From assembly GCA_947446645.1 (NCBI GenBank), contig CANFHA010000006.1:1-64000 (forward strand): a stretch of DNA of 64,000 bases, in the 5' to 3' direction. Source of the DNA: Chitinophagaceae bacterium. Its GTDB lineage: Bacteria > Bacteroidota > Bacteroidia > Chitinophagales > Chitinophagaceae. Shown here in pieces: positions 52,800-63,005 of this stretch. Position 1 is the first letter of the stretch, and the number at the start of each line of letters is the position of its first letter. The position numbers and the translations under genes are program-made. The notes below the pieces were generated by a model, which was not told the DNA's origin, did no database searches, and worked only from the letters and a program-made list of their open reading frames with translations.

Positions 52800-53441
52800 A
52801 TGAGAAAGACTATTAAAGCCCAGCTATCGGCAGCCCTTTTTTGCTTTTGCCTGCTCTTCAACTACTCCGATGCTTCCGCACAACCCGTACCAAAAGGATC
52901 GAGCAACATTTTTCTCGGGTATGGCGCGCCCAACTTACCAGCCCTGTTTGTAGGCGCTTTCAGCGGTACTGGCTCTACGGGCCACGGACCCTATACTTTT
53001 ACCTACCAGTATGGTATTGCTAAGAATTTTGCACTGGGCTTCCAGATAGGATATGTGGACGGCGTATCGAACCCCATTCAGTGGGACAACAGTTACAACG
53101 GCTATTCATCTACACTATATTACACGCTTAACATGAGCATACTTACTGTAATGGCTAAGTCTGACTATCACTATTCGAAAAACAAGCACAACGACTTTTA
53201 TTCAGGTGTATCTGTGGGTTACGGCATAATAAGCTTATCGGTTACGGGACACCAGGACCCCACGGCTGAGTCGCTGAAGTTCATCGCGCTGCTTTACTCC
53301 GTTACAGCGTTCGGCTACCGGCACATGTTCTCTGATAACATAGGCGTGTTCAACGAACTTGGCTACGGTGTGATGGGCTTTGAAACCTTCGGTGCTTCCT
53401 TTAGGTTCGGTGGTAAAAAGACCTATGACTGGCAGAAGTAA
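52800..53441 (+). CDS. Outer-membrane beta-barrel protein
   Basis: A 213-aa protein with a signal peptide (AALFCFCLLFNYSDASAQ). The body alternates beta strands typical of small porin-like barrels (KNFALGFQIGYVDG, YYTLNMSILTVMAKSDYHY, NDFYSGVSVGYGIISLSV) and ends with FRFGGKKTYDWQK. The function is unknown. It is alone; a hairpin with GGCGGAT/ATCCGCC arms lies 50 bp downstream. Confidence 0.82.
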   Translation: MRKTIKAQLSAALFCFCLLFNYSDASAQPVPKGSSNIFLGYGAPNLPALFVGAFSGTGSTGHGPYTFTYQYGIAKNFALGFQIGYVDGVSNPIQWDNSYNGYSSTLYYTLNMSILTVMAKSDYHYSKNKHNDFYSGVSVGYGIISLSVTGHQDPTAESLKFIALLYSVTAFGYRHMFSDNIGVFNELGYGVMGFETFGASFRFGGKKTYDWQK

Positions 53442-53596
53442 GGCTTCTGACAACCGCTACACACATTCGATTTTACGCCAAAAATTGGATCAGGCGGATG
53501 AGTTCGCTATCCGCCATGCAGCGAATCTGTAAGTATGGTTTACAATATCCCTGTACATACATTGGTGTTCACTCACTATCATCGCACGTAAGTAAA

Positions 53597-53633
53597 AAAG
53601 GAGCCGCGTCAGATAAGACGCCGCTCCTTAAAT
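53597..53633 (-). terminator. Terminator of the regulator operon
   Basis: Stem AAGGAGCGGCGTC / GACGCGGCTCCTT with a TTATCT loop (one bulge), followed by TTTTTT on the minus strand, 32 bp past the regulator stop. Confidence 0.8.
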
Positions 53634-53664
53634 AAAACCACTATGGCGGATATCGTCCCCGGCA

Positions 53665-54723
53665 CTACCGGATAAGGTTGCTCAATTTTTTTTCGTCTAC
53701 AATTGTGATCTTACCGGTCTTAATATCGATCAGATTTTCACTTTTGAAGTCGCTGAGCGTTCTTATCAGCGATTCGGTAGCGGTACCGGCAATCGTGGCC
53801 AGTTCTTCCCTGCTTATGTCTATAGCAAAAGGTTCCTTCTTGTCAGTGTGATATTTTTTTTGCATGCTCACCAGGGCACCCGCAACTTTTTTACGCAATG
53901 TGTTATAGGCAATACCCAACAGCTGGTCTTCCTTTGCCACCACATTTTTAGACAGCAACGAAATAAGCTTTTTTGCAATTGCGGGATTGGTATTTAATAC
54001 ATCTTCAAACTCCTTCCTCGGTATCAACGCCAGTTCTGTCTCTTCTATTGCCTCGGCAGTGTCCTTATAGGTCGTATTTTCCAGCAGGGCGGTATAGCCA
54101 AAGAAATCTCCCGTATTGTACAGGTCTATTACCAGGTCTTTACCGTCCTCATGGGTCATGTAAGATTTTACTTTACCCTTTACTATATAGAACAGGTAAT
54201 GCGCATTGTTCCCCTGCTTATATATTACCTGGCGTTTTTTATAATCGCTCACGTTGCTCTCTGCAGTCAGCTGCTCCAGGGTTTTGCCGCTTCCCAGTGC
54301 CGACCGTAATTCATTTAGCCCTCTAAGATCTGCGGGCAAACTCTTTTTAACGATATCAATTTTTTTCAAGCGGCTCTCTATTGCATTAAGTAGCTCATTG
54401 CCGGAAAACGGTTTGGTAATGTAATCATCCGCACCCATCTCCATTGCTGCCCTGAAATCGCTTCTTTCGCTTTTTGAGGTTAGGAAGATGAACGGGATAT
54501 CCTGTGTAGCCGGGTCTTTGTGCAATACATGCAGCACGCCGTAGCCGTCTATGCCCGGCATCATAATATCACAGATGATAAGGTCTGGCTTTTTGCTCGT
54601 GGCAACCTCCACGCCTTCTTTACCATTAGCCGCAGTGAGTACCTTATAATCTGATAGTGTCAGAATCTCCTCCACATTCTCCCTTATATCCTCATTGTCC
54701 TCAATTACCAGGATCGTTTTCAT
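53665..54723 (-). CDS. Response regulator fused to CRP/FNR-type DNA-binding domain
   Basis: A 352-aa transcription regulator. Residues 1-120 are a receiver domain: acidic pocket ED near 8-9, phospho-acceptor Asp52 in ICDIMMPG, Lys104 in YITKPF. Residues about 145-270 are a cyclic-nucleotide-binding fold (YKQGNNAHYLFYIVKGKVK). Residues about 280-352 are a CRP/FNR winged helix (ISREELATIAGTATESLIRT). No Cys cluster of an oxygen-sensing FNR is seen, so the signal comes by phosphorylation. The kinase gene ends 5 bp before it. The place next to the cbb3 oxidase genes suggests control of respiration. Confidence 0.92.
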   Translation of the reverse strand: MKTILVIEDNEDIRENVEEILTLSDYKVLTAANGKEGVEVATSKKPDLIICDIMMPGIDGYGVLHVLHKDPATQDIPFIFLTSKSERSDFRAAMEMGADDYITKPFSGNELLNAIESRLKKIDIVKKSLPADLRGLNELRSALGSGKTLEQLTAESNVSDYKKRQVIYKQGNNAHYLFYIVKGKVKSYMTHEDGKDLVIDLYNTGDFFGYTALLENTTYKDTAEAIEETELALIPRKEFEDVLNTNPAIAKKLISLLSKNVVAKEDQLLGIAYNTLRKKVAGALVSMQKKYHTDKKEPFAIDISREELATIAGTATESLIRTLSDFKSENLIDIKTGKITIVDEKKLSNLIR

Positions 54724-54728
54724 TATAA

Positions 54729-56447
54729 CTATGATTTGTTGTTTGGAAATGTTATTGTGAATTTGGTACCCTCACCAAGTTTACTTTCACAGGCTATTTT
54801 AGCGCTCATTAGCTCAGCATACTTGCTCACTATGTGAAGGCCAAGCCCGGTACCCTGAATATTGGTAACGTTTGAAGATCTGAAAAACCGCTTGAATAAA
54901 TTATCAATATCCTCAGGGGGAATACCGAGCCCTCTGTCCTGCACGGTGAGTATTAACTTACCTGGTTTCCTTTCAGTTACCAGATCAATTACAGTCTGTT
55001 CATTAGAAAACTTAATTGCGTTGGACAGGAGGTTAACGACAATATGCTTCATCATAGATGCATCCAGGAATACCGTATCTGTCTTGCCAATATGATTATA
55101 CGAAATAGCCTGGCCTGCTTTAAGCAGATGATGGACCTCTGCAACAATTTCATTCATCTGTGCTGAAACATCATATTCCCTGGAGTTAGCAGAAATATTC
55201 CCCTCCTCTATTTTCCCAACAGATAGAAAATCGTTGAGTATCTCGGTTAGTGATGTAACAGAGGAAACGATTCGCTGTATGTGTTTTTCCCTTTGCGGTT
55301 GCTCTTCTGTTTTTGCATACCGGGACAATAAATAGGCCGAAGATAAAACGGCACTCAGTGGTGTTCTGAATTCGTGAGAGGCCATAGAAACAAAGCGGGA
55401 TTTCAACTCATTGAGCTCCTTCTCTTTCTCCAGCGCTGCACGCAACTCTATATCAGCCTTCTTTTTCTCGGAAATATCTATGGCAATTCCTAAATAGCCG
55501 GATACGTAGCCATGCGTATCTTTCAGCTGGCTTATATTGAGCGAAACAAAAAAGACACTGCCGTCCTTTCTCTTATAGTGCCATTCCAGGTTATTATCAC
55601 TGTCCAGCGCTGAAACGGTAGTAAATATCTCAAAACCCGGAGCTATAGTTTTACCACTGGTTTGTGAAAGCTCGCCTGCCCGCTTGTCAAGCTCATCGGG
55701 GAGATGGAAGGCAGTAACGTTCATTTTTCCTATTACCTCGCTGGATGAAAAACCGAGCCACTTTTCAGCGGCCGGATTAAAAAACTGCAGCATTCCATCG
55801 TTATCCGTCACAAAGATTATGGCCCCGGCATGATTCCAGATATTGTTCAAAAAAGCATTGACACGTTCCAGCTCAGCATCCTTCCTTTCTGTAACTTTTA
55901 TCTGGTTGCCCAGCTGCTCTACCGTTATGGCAAGAGACTGGGAGCCCTCTTTTACCTTTTCTTCAAGATGAGCATTCAGCTGAATGATCGCATGTTCGGT
56001 CTCTTTTCTCTGTGTAATATCATTGATAAATGCGAGCGAGTAGCTGTCAGCCTCAATTTTGTAGTGCCCCAGGCTTACCTCGACGGGAAATTCAGAACCG
56101 TCTTTCTTTAGCCCCGATAGTTCCATTCCCAAACCCATTGGGCGGCTATGCGGGTTCGAGCTGAAGTTACTTCGGTGCTTGATGTGCCTTTCTGTATAGC
56201 GGGGCGGTATCAGTATTTCAACCTTCTTACCAATAAGTTCATCCTCCCCATAGCCAAATTGTTGCTCAATGTACTTGTTAGCCATCTGGATCTCTCCTGC
56301 GGCATTGGTAATAAGGATCCCTATGCTTGCATAGTTAAATAAAGCATGAAAAGAATCATCATTTAAGGTAGTAAAGGGCATACTTAAAAATACCCCTATT
56401 TTTTGTAATGCAGCTTTATTTTCGTCTCTTGTTGGTCTTGCTGGCAT
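54729..56447 (-). CDS. PAS-domain sensor histidine kinase
   Basis: A 572-aa soluble kinase with no membrane helix. PAS domain 1 (about 28-150) is close to the FixL/oxygen-sensor type by sequence (ILITNAAGEIQMANKYIE; EILIPPRYTERHIKHR). A coiled-coil linker (about 150-195) and PAS domain 2 with PAC (about 195-325) follow. Next is a HisKA domain with His358 in MASHEFRTPLSAV, and an HATPase with NLLSNAIKFS, DRGLGIP and GTGLGLHI. A cytoplasmic PAS sensor beside a CRP-type response regulator and cbb3 genes suggests redox or oxygen sensing, but no heme ligand was proven. The start could also be the Met at residue 23. Confidence 0.92.
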   Translation of the reverse strand: MPARPTRDENKAALQKIGVFLSMPFTTLNDDSFHALFNYASIGILITNAAGEIQMANKYIEQQFGYGEDELIGKKVEILIPPRYTERHIKHRSNFSSNPHSRPMGLGMELSGLKKDGSEFPVEVSLGHYKIEADSYSLAFINDITQRKETEHAIIQLNAHLEEKVKEGSQSLAITVEQLGNQIKVTERKDAELERVNAFLNNIWNHAGAIIFVTDNDGMLQFFNPAAEKWLGFSSSEVIGKMNVTAFHLPDELDKRAGELSQTSGKTIAPGFEIFTTVSALDSDNNLEWHYKRKDGSVFFVSLNISQLKDTHGYVSGYLGIAIDISEKKKADIELRAALEKEKELNELKSRFVSMASHEFRTPLSAVLSSAYLLSRYAKTEEQPQREKHIQRIVSSVTSLTEILNDFLSVGKIEEGNISANSREYDVSAQMNEIVAEVHHLLKAGQAISYNHIGKTDTVFLDASMMKHIVVNLLSNAIKFSNEQTVIDLVTERKPGKLILTVQDRGLGIPPEDIDNLFKRFFRSSNVTNIQGTGLGLHIVSKYAELMSAKIACESKLGEGTKFTITFPNNKS

Positions 56448-56511
56448 AAATAAAATTACAAATTGGCCTCAACCGGCAACTGACGGCAATCAGCTGCCAG
56501 ACTGATCTTCG

Positions 56512-57219
56512 TCATTTTTTGTGACAACAAGAGTGGATAGCACCATTTGAAACCTGAACTTTGGGACTGAGATAAGGAATTCCCAGGTCTAATCCCCGCA
56601 AAAGAAACAGGCAACCCATGGAAAACACGACAACCGGCGTAAGGGCTTTGAAATTTGCCCGCCTGAAAAAAGAAAGGCGATTCTTAAAAAGGATAATGCT
56701 AACGAGCGCGGGCATCGTACCCAGTCCAAAGCAATAGGTAAACATTGCAGTTTGGGCTGTAGTATGTAAACTTAATGATGCAGACAGCGCCATATATACA
56801 AGACCACAAGGAAGCAATCCGTTGAGCATACCTGACATTGCTATGGATGGCAGGCCAGGGTTGCCTACAAAAGTGCCGAGCTGCTTTTTTACAAATTCAG
56901 ACCATGGCAGGCTGATCCTAAGCTTGCGCTGAAAAGGAAGAAAAGACATGAGCCCGGCCACCAGCAGCAAACTACCCAAGCCTACAGACAGATATTGCTG
57001 AACCCTTGGATTAAACGCACTCCGAAATGAGTGTAACGTAAGTGCCATGAGCACATACACCGATATACGCGAAAAATGATACAACCCGATGGCCAGACCA
57101 CGACGAAAACCTGTAAAATGATAAAAAGGCATAAACATCATAATAGGCCCACACATGCCTACGCAGTGCAGGCTACCGGTGAAGCCCATTGCCAATGCCA
57201 TAATACAGGATGAGATCAT
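56512..57219 (-). CDS. Sulfite exporter TauE/SafE-type membrane protein (CcoH-linked)
   Basis: A 235-aa membrane protein with about six helices, opening with ALAMGFTGSLHCVGMCGPIM, where the Cys-containing HCVGMCGP motif is typical of the SafE-type proteins found in cbb3 operons and implicated in copper handling for the oxidase. A NGLLPCGLVYMAL motif follows. Its start overlaps the ccoH stop (ATGA), so the two are coupled. The C-terminus has a CCHKK tail that could bind copper. Confidence 0.85.
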   Translation of the reverse strand: MISSCIMALAMGFTGSLHCVGMCGPIMMFMPFYHFTGFRRGLAIGLYHFSRISVYVLMALTLHSFRSAFNPRVQQYLSVGLGSLLLVAGLMSFLPFQRKLRISLPWSEFVKKQLGTFVGNPGLPSIAMSGMLNGLLPCGLVYMALSASLSLHTTAQTAMFTYCFGLGTMPALVSIILFKNRLSFFRRANFKALTPVVVFSMGCLFLLRGLDLGIPYLSPKVQVSNGAIHSCCHKK

Positions 57220-57662
57220 GATGCGTTCAAATCTATTTGTGATTCGGTATAGAAATTCGTTCCATCGGCGGTATAGCTGACTTTTATTGTATACACCGTA
57301 TGGTGAAGGCTTTGCCGTGATATAGTCATCTTTCCGGTGCTGGTGTTTATTTCAAAGTTCTTATCCCACTCTTCATGAGACGCTGAATAAAGGCTCACAC
57401 TCCCATTGAGCACCTTACCTGCAAACTCCGCTGGAAATTCGACTGTAACGGCTTGCTCATCGGCATGAATAGCAAGTGAACCGGCTAACCCTGCCTGGTT
57501 TTTGCTCGCATCAAGTACCTTCTGGTAAGCGATCTCGTCCTTATAGTAGTCTTTAGAAACAAGGTCTACCTTCTGGTGGCTGCTGGCTATGACCAACCCA
57601 ACCATTAGTGCTACAAATACCGAGTATAGTATAGCTATTTTCCAACCCCATCCAAGTGTCAT
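57216..57662 (-). CDS. ccoH: FixH/CcoH family protein
   Basis: A 148-aa protein with one N-terminal membrane helix (GWKIAILYSVFVALMVGLVIAS). The FixH-like periplasmic part follows (VDLVSKDYYKDEIAYQKVLD, the conserved KDYYxxEIxYQ motif). It assists cbb3 oxidase assembly and stays with the mature complex in some bacteria. It lies 12 bp after ccoG. Confidence 0.9.
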   Translation of the reverse strand: MTLGWGWKIAILYSVFVALMVGLVIASSHQKVDLVSKDYYKDEIAYQKVLDASKNQAGLAGSLAIHADEQAVTVEFPAEFAGKVLNGSVSLYSASHEEWDKNFEINTSTGKMTISRQSLHHTVYTIKVSYTADGTNFYTESQIDLNAS

Positions 57663-57674
57663 ACTATATAGATT

Positions 57675-59084
57675 TTAATTGTTAGTGGTAAACGGACCGA
57701 GAAATGAAGTAGTCACTGTACTGATCTTCTGGCCCCGCTCATAAACTCCGATCTTCAACTTTGTCTTCCGTCCGGTGAGTGCACCTTTATCCAGGTAAAC
57801 AAACATGGCCCCTGAAGCTATGCCATCCTTAGGTATTTTTAACGAAGTCTCACCAATAAGCTTTATCACACCGGTAAAATTTTCCGGCACCAGGGTGATC
57901 TCTTTTTCCTTAAACGTCTTGTTGAGTATTCTATAGTTATAAAGATTGCTCATTTTATTGTCCGGCTGCTCCTGATAAAGCTGTCCTGGCGTACGCAGAA
58001 GCGTAACACCGACATCAGACCGGCTGGCAAGCAACCACACAAGAACCCCTAACAGGATGCACATTACAAGGCTATAAGCCTTCATCTTCCCGGTAAATAT
58101 CCAATTCCTCTTTTTGGCAATATTGTTTTCCGACGCAATTCTGATCAGCCCCTGAGGCAAGCCTACGGCATCCATCATTTTGTTGCAGGCATCAATGCAT
58201 GCCGTACAGTTTATACACTCCAGTTGGGTACCGTTTCTTATGTCTATACCGGTAGGGCAAACCTTTACACACTGCTCACAATCTATACAGTCGCCAATCG
58301 TGCGCTCTTCATTCTTATGAAATTTGCCTCGGTTTTCGCCACGCTTATAATCGTACGCAACGATCATTGAGTTCCTATCCAACAAAACGCCTTGCATACG
58401 ACCGTAGGGACATATTACTGTGCAGATCTGTTCTCTCATCCACAGGTATACAAAAAAGAATACCGTGGTAAAAACTGCTAAAGATATGAACGAACCTATG
58501 TGCTGAGCGAACGGCTCAGTGATCATTTTCCGCAACTCATCGACACCTATAATATACTCAAGAAACGTATTGGCAATAAGAAAACTCAGCAACCAGAACG
58601 CCACCCATTTAGCAACACGCTTTATGATCTTATCAGTATTCCATGGCGCCTTGGCAAGTATCTTCTGTTGTGCTGCATTACCGTCTATCAGGAACTCGAT
58701 CCTGCGGAACAGCATCTCCATAAATATAGTTTGCGGGCACGCCCAGCCGCAAAACACCCGGCCAAACACCACGGTAAACAATGCAATGAATATGATAAAG
58801 ACGATCATACCCAAGGCAAAGATGAAAAAGTCCTGTGGCCAGAAAATCTGCCCGAACAGTATGAACTTACGCTCAAGCACATTTATGAGAAAGAGCGGAT
58901 GATCATCAACCTTCACAAATGGGAGCCCGAAAAAGGCCAGCAGATATAGGGCGGTTATTGCCTTTCTAAAGTCATACAGTCTTCCTTCAGGCTTTTGCGG
59001 AAATATCCACACACGCTTGCCTTTCTTATCTACTGTAGCTACCTTATCCCTAAACGAATCCTTCAACACGGTTTGCTCACTCAT
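57675..59084 (-). CDS. ccoG: Cytochrome c oxidase accessory protein CcoG
   Basis: A 469-aa membrane iron-sulfur protein of the FixG/RdxA family. It has about five helices, Cys-rich GRVFCGWACPQTIFME and EQICTVICPYGRMQG in the membrane part, and two ferredoxin-like clusters, CIDCEQCVKVCPTG and CINCTACIDACN. The C-terminal Ig-like domain is present. It is a cupric reductase needed for cbb3 assembly. It follows ccoP by 9 bp. Confidence 0.95.
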   Translation of the reverse strand: MSEQTVLKDSFRDKVATVDKKGKRVWIFPQKPEGRLYDFRKAITALYLLAFFGLPFVKVDDHPLFLINVLERKFILFGQIFWPQDFFIFALGMIVFIIFIALFTVVFGRVFCGWACPQTIFMEMLFRRIEFLIDGNAAQQKILAKAPWNTDKIIKRVAKWVAFWLLSFLIANTFLEYIIGVDELRKMITEPFAQHIGSFISLAVFTTVFFFVYLWMREQICTVICPYGRMQGVLLDRNSMIVAYDYKRGENRGKFHKNEERTIGDCIDCEQCVKVCPTGIDIRNGTQLECINCTACIDACNKMMDAVGLPQGLIRIASENNIAKKRNWIFTGKMKAYSLVMCILLGVLVWLLASRSDVGVTLLRTPGQLYQEQPDNKMSNLYNYRILNKTFKEKEITLVPENFTGVIKLIGETSLKIPKDGIASGAMFVYLDKGALTGRKTKLKIGVYERGQKISTVTTSFLGPFTTNN

Positions 59085-59093
59085 GGTATACTT

Positions 59094-60278
59094 TTACTTT
59101 GCAGCCTCCGGTTTGGTAGTGTCTGCTTTATGTGCATCTGCCTTAGTACTATCTATCTTGCCAGTTGTGGCTGCCTCAATATAAATATCACCTTGTGGTG
59201 CTTTTGGTGAAGCCGGATGTGTGCCTTTTAATGACTTGATAAAGCACACAACGTCCTGGATCTGCTTTGGCGACAAGTCATCTTTCCAGCTCTTCATGCC
59301 CTTATCCTGCCAGCCGTATTTGATGGTCTTGAAAATATCTTTTACTCCGCCACCATGAAGCCAATAGTCATCCGTAAGGTTCGGCCCTACTGCACCTCCA
59401 CCGTCTGCCAGGTGACAGGCAACACAGTTCTTCGTGAATATTTCTTTACCGCTGGCAATATCAGCAGCTGCAGTAGAGAGTGCCACATTGTTCTCATCTA
59501 TATTATTGGCAGACTTAGACAGGTATTCGGACTTATCTTCCTCTCCCTTCACCATTTCCGCAGTATACTCTTCCTGCTGGCTCATGCCATCGTGCGAAAT
59601 GTGGAAGCGGTAGATGTAAATAAAACCAACGAGTATAGTGAGGTAAAAGCCATATTTCCACCAGGGCGGTAAGCTGTTATCGAGCTCACGTATGCCGTCA
59701 TAGTCATGATCAAGCAGTATATCTTTTTCCTTATCAATGCTGGAGGCACTGTTGAACTTGTCCCAGAACCAGCTTTTCTTAGCAGCAGCCTGCACCCTGG
59801 CCTGTGCTTCAGGCGTATTCCTGATTACCTTCAGCAGCAGGTTCATATACATTGCCAAAGCCATGATCACTAACACTTCAATGGCAAGGACGCCTATCAG
59901 CACATAGAAATCGGTTTCGGGTATCCCGCTGATATATTCGGTTCCTGCAGGCTTTGCCACGGCTGCTGCAGCCGGCTCAGCGTGCATATAAATGGACGGG
60001 AGCAGAAACAATAGCATCAGCACTGCCCTGACAATATTCTTGCCAGCCAGTCTTTCCTTCCGCAATTTATCGCCTACGGCAGCTGCGAGGTGACGCAATG
60101 TGCCGGCTAGCACCCCGATAACGAACAACAAGATCAAAATAAGGCCGACCAGGCTAAGCAGCGTAATGTTATAATTCGCGCTTTTTTCATCTGAACTTGC
60201 AGTAGCGGCTAAGCATAACTGCGGAATCAATGACATGCCAATGGCTGCGGCTAGGAAGTTCTTCTTATTTAATTGCAT
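59094..60278 (-). CDS. ccoP: cbb3 oxidase subunit CcoP (monoheme)
   Basis: A 394-aa c-type cytochrome. N-terminal signal or membrane part with several helices; the FixP N-terminal motif DHDYDGIRELDNSLPPWWKY near 195; one transmembrane helix (FYLTILVGFIYIYRF); and a cytochrome domain (about 265-350) with a single heme site CVACH, GAVGPNLTDDYW and MKSWKDDLSPKQIQDV with the Met ligand. Proteobacterial CcoP is usually diheme; one heme is the common Bacteroidota form. The C-terminal tail is rich in Lys, Asp and Thr. Confidence 0.93.
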   Translation of the reverse strand: MQLNKKNFLAAAIGMSLIPQLCLAATASSDEKSANYNITLLSLVGLILILLFVIGVLAGTLRHLAAAVGDKLRKERLAGKNIVRAVLMLLFLLPSIYMHAEPAAAAVAKPAGTEYISGIPETDFYVLIGVLAIEVLVIMALAMYMNLLLKVIRNTPEAQARVQAAAKKSWFWDKFNSASSIDKEKDILLDHDYDGIRELDNSLPPWWKYGFYLTILVGFIYIYRFHISHDGMSQQEEYTAEMVKGEEDKSEYLSKSANNIDENNVALSTAAADIASGKEIFTKNCVACHLADGGGAVGPNLTDDYWLHGGGVKDIFKTIKYGWQDKGMKSWKDDLSPKQIQDVVCFIKSLKGTHPASPKAPQGDIYIEAATTGKIDSTKADAHKADTTKPEAAK

Positions 60279-60303
60279 ATAGGCGTATTTGTCTTTTTAC
60301 GAA

Positions 60304-60477
60304 TTACTGGTTGCCCTCTTCAGGAAATGGAAGTTGCTTAAGCGCTCCTATGTACTTCTTGTCTGCTTTTACTGCCCACGTGGTCATAACGAGGAAGAAA
60401 AGAAAGAAAATACTCAGTGACGTCAGTGGAAATATTCCAACTCCTGTTATCGTTTCGAGATAGTGTATGAATTTCAT
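60304..60477 (-). CDS. ccoQ: CcoQ-like small membrane subunit
   Basis: A 57-aa protein with a single helix (FPLTSLSIFFLFFLVMTTW) followed by AVKADKKYIGALKQLPFPEE. It lies between ccoNO (4 bp) and ccoP (25 bp). The size, topology and position match CcoQ/FixQ, a stabiliser of the oxidase. Confidence 0.8.
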   Translation of the reverse strand: MKFIHYLETITGVGIFPLTSLSIFFLFFLVMTTWAVKADKKYIGALKQLPFPEEGNQ

Positions 60478-60481
60478 GTCT

Positions 60482-62641
60482 TTAATTGTTAGCGGTGATT
60501 TTCTTTTCCAGCTTAATATCGGTACCTACGCGCTGCAGGTATGCTATAAGCGCAATGATCTCTTTGTCGCTCTTCACTGTGATCTTGTCTTTAGCAAGAT
60601 TTCCTGCGATACCATTGGCCTGCTTCATCAGATCTTCATTAGCGATCTTATCAAAACCAGGAGCATAAGGCACACCCAGTGTAGTCATAGCCCGTATCTT
60701 AGCAGCTGTGAGCGATGTATCAATTGACGCAGTGAACAGCCAGGGATAGTTAGGCATTATAGTACCGGGCGATATACTTGATGGCTCGTACATGTGATTG
60801 AAGTGCCAGCTATCCGGATATTTACCACCTATCCTTGCAAGGTCCGGACCGGTGCGTTTACTGCCCCACTGAAATGGGTGATCGTACACAAACTCACCTG
60901 CCTTTGAATATTCACCATACCTCACCACCTCGCTCCTGAATGGCCTGATCATCTGGCTGTGACACAAATAGCAACCTTCACGTATGTAGATATCCCGGCC
61001 CTGCAACTCCAGTGGCGTATAAGGTTTCACACTGGCTATGGTTGGTATATTGGATTTGACCATGAAGGTTGGTATCATTTCTATCATACCACCTATTGCC
61101 ACAACAACGAGGCTGAATACAAGCATCTGTATCGGGCGGCGTTCTATCCACCTGTGCCAGTGTTGTGTGCTGTGCGCTGTAAAAGTTTTTGAGAGCGGCG
61201 CCGCCTCTGCGGCTTCGTCGTTAAGGGCGCTTCCCGCGTGTACGGTCTTATACAGATTGTAACACATGATCAGTGCACCGATGAGGAATAACACACCACC
61301 TACGCCGCGCATTGCGTAGAAAGGCTGCATTTGCTTTACTGTATCCAGGAACTGGTATTTAAGTGTTCCTTCCGGAGTAAACTCTTTCCAGGCAAGACTT
61401 TGCATGAAACCGGCCCAGTACATAGGCACTACATAGAACACAATACCGAGTGTACCGATCCAGAAGTGGCGGTTAGCCAGCTTCACAGAATAAAGCTTAG
61501 TACGGAATATCTTAGGAATGAGGTAATAAAGAATACCAAAGGTGAGGAAGCCATTCCAGCCAAGGGCACCTACGTGAACGTGGGCTATGGTCCAGTCTGT
61601 AAAGTGACTGATAGCATTCACACTCTTCAGGCTAAGCATAGGGCCTTCAAACGTAGCCATACCATATGCGGTAACTGCTACAACCATAAACTTAAGAACC
61701 GGATCTTCTCTTACTTTGTCCCATGCACCACGTAAGGTAAACAGGCCGTTGAGCATACCACCCCAGGACGGTGCTATAAGCATTATAGAGAAGACGGTGC
61801 CCAGAGACTGAGCCCAGTCTGGCAGCGCAGTGTATAACAAGTGGTGCGGACCTGCCCATATATAAAGGAATATAAGTGCCCAGAAGTGGATAATGGAAAG
61901 TCGGTAAGAATATACCGGCCTGTTTGCCGCCTTGGGCAGGAAGTAATACATAAGACCCAGGTAGGGAGTAGTAAGGAAGAACGCAACCGCATTGTGACCA
62001 TACCACCATTGCACCAGTGCATCCTGCACACCTGCATACCATGAGTAAGACTTCATCCAGGAGAATGGCAACTCTATGGAGTTTACAATATGGAGCATGG
62101 CAACTGTAACGAAGGTGGCTATATAGAACCAGATAGCCACATACAGGTGGCGCTCACGCCTTTTAAGAATAGTGCCAAACATGTTCCAGCCAAATGCTAC
62201 CCATACAAGAGCTATGAGTATATCTATTGGCCATTCCAGCTCCGCATACTCCTTGCCAGAGGTGTAGCCCGCGAGCAAAGTAACAGCAGCCAGCACTATT
62301 ATAGACTGCCAGCCCCAGAAGTGGAACTTGCTCAGCTTATCGCTGAACATCCTGGCTTTACAAAGGCGCTGCAGTGAATAGTAAACACCCATGAAAATAC
62401 CATTGCCCACAAATGCAAATATGATAGCATTGGTGTGTACCGGTCTTACGCGCCCAAACGTGGTTTGCGCTGTATTAAGATTCAGCACGGGGAACACGAG
62501 CTGGAAGGCAGCAAGCAGGCCGGCAAGCATACCTACTATTCCCCAAACAATGGTTGCGTAAGCAAACCATTTCACAATTTTGTTGTCGTAAAAGAACTTG
62601 TCGTTTTGCGTTGGCAACCCTGCGTTTAACTCCATATTCAT
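60482..62641 (-). CDS. ccoNO: cbb3 oxidase fused subunit I/II (CcoN-CcoO)
   Basis: A 719-aa fusion. The CcoN part (about 1-480) has twelve-helix oxidase features with heme and copper ligands in [38 protein letters not shown] and [13 protein letters not shown]. The CcoO part (about 500-719) has a membrane helix, then the c-heme site [15 protein letters not shown] and [17 protein letters not shown]. It reduces O2 to water with high affinity and pumps protons. The fusion of two usually separate genes is typical of Bacteroidota. An in-frame second Met lies two codons in. Confidence 0.95.
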   Translation of the reverse strand: MNMELNAGLPTQNDKFFYDNKIVKWFAYATIVWGIVGMLAGLLAAFQLVFPVLNLNTAQTTFGRVRPVHTNAIIFAFVGNGIFMGVYYSLQRLCKARMFSDKLSKFHFWGWQSIIVLAAVTLLAGYTSGKEYAELEWPIDILIALVWVAFGWNMFGTILKRRERHLYVAIWFYIATFVTVAMLHIVNSIELPFSWMKSYSWYAGVQDALVQWWYGHNAVAFFLTTPYLGLMYYFLPKAANRPVYSYRLSIIHFWALIFLYIWAGPHHLLYTALPDWAQSLGTVFSIMLIAPSWGGMLNGLFTLRGAWDKVREDPVLKFMVVAVTAYGMATFEGPMLSLKSVNAISHFTDWTIAHVHVGALGWNGFLTFGILYYLIPKIFRTKLYSVKLANRHFWIGTLGIVFYVVPMYWAGFMQSLAWKEFTPEGTLKYQFLDTVKQMQPFYAMRGVGGVLFLIGALIMCYNLYKTVHAGSALNDEAAEAAPLSKTFTAHSTQHWHRWIERRPIQMLVFSLVVVAIGGMIEMIPTFMVKSNIPTIASVKPYTPLELQGRDIYIREGCYLCHSQMIRPFRSEVVRYGEYSKAGEFVYDHPFQWGSKRTGPDLARIGGKYPDSWHFNHMYEPSSISPGTIMPNYPWLFTASIDTSLTAAKIRAMTTLGVPYAPGFDKIANEDLMKQANGIAGNLAKDKITVKSDKEIIALIAYLQRVGTDIKLEKKITANN

Positions 62642-62650
62642 GTTTTGATA

Positions 62651-62809
62651 TTATTTATTGTTCTTTTGAAACTCCTCGTCAAATAACATTCTCATTGCTG
62701 CGCCATCCCTGTCTGCATACTGATCATCATACACACTCCAAATAAAGGCACCCAGGAAAGAAACGGCTACCAACAAACTAACTGATACCAGTATTACAAA
62801 TGCGCTCAT
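62651..62809 (-). CDS. ccoS: cbb3 oxidase maturation protein CcoS
   Basis: A 52-aa protein: one helix (AFVILVSVSLLVAVSFLGAF) then the conserved-type tail WSVYDDQYADRDGAAMRML. It is the first gene of the operon and needed for heme and copper loading. The usual upstream partner ccoI (copper ATPase) is absent here; the neighbour is a divergent CoA-transferase gene. Confidence 0.88.
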   Translation of the reverse strand: MSAFVILVSVSLLVAVSFLGAFIWSVYDDQYADRDGAAMRMLFDEEFQKNNK

Positions 62810-62825
62810 AGCCTGCTTTATGGTA

Positions 62826-62833
62826 CAAAACTA
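62826..62833 (-). promoter_or_regulatory. -7 box (TAnnTTTG) of the cbb3 operon
   Basis: TAGTTTTG on the minus strand, a full consensus match 17 bp before the ccoS ATG. A clear CRP/FNR palindrome was not found nearby. Confidence 0.55.
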
Positions 62834-63005
62834 TCTGCTGCGGGTAAGGAGATTTATGACCATGCTCAATAGAAAAACTGATTATGGTCAGGAAAGGCGT
62901 TTAGGTAATGTTATAAATGCCGGAGGCGGCATAGAATTTTGGATAGAATGATGGCTGTCAGTATGCCACGTGTCGACTGTCAGCGCTTATGCGCAGCAGT
63001 ACTAC

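Noticed and set aside
62840-62900. A CRP/FNR palindrome controlling the cbb3 operon
   Set aside because: Only weak dyads such as TCA-N10-TGA are visible; no TTGAT-N4-ATCAA-like site was found.
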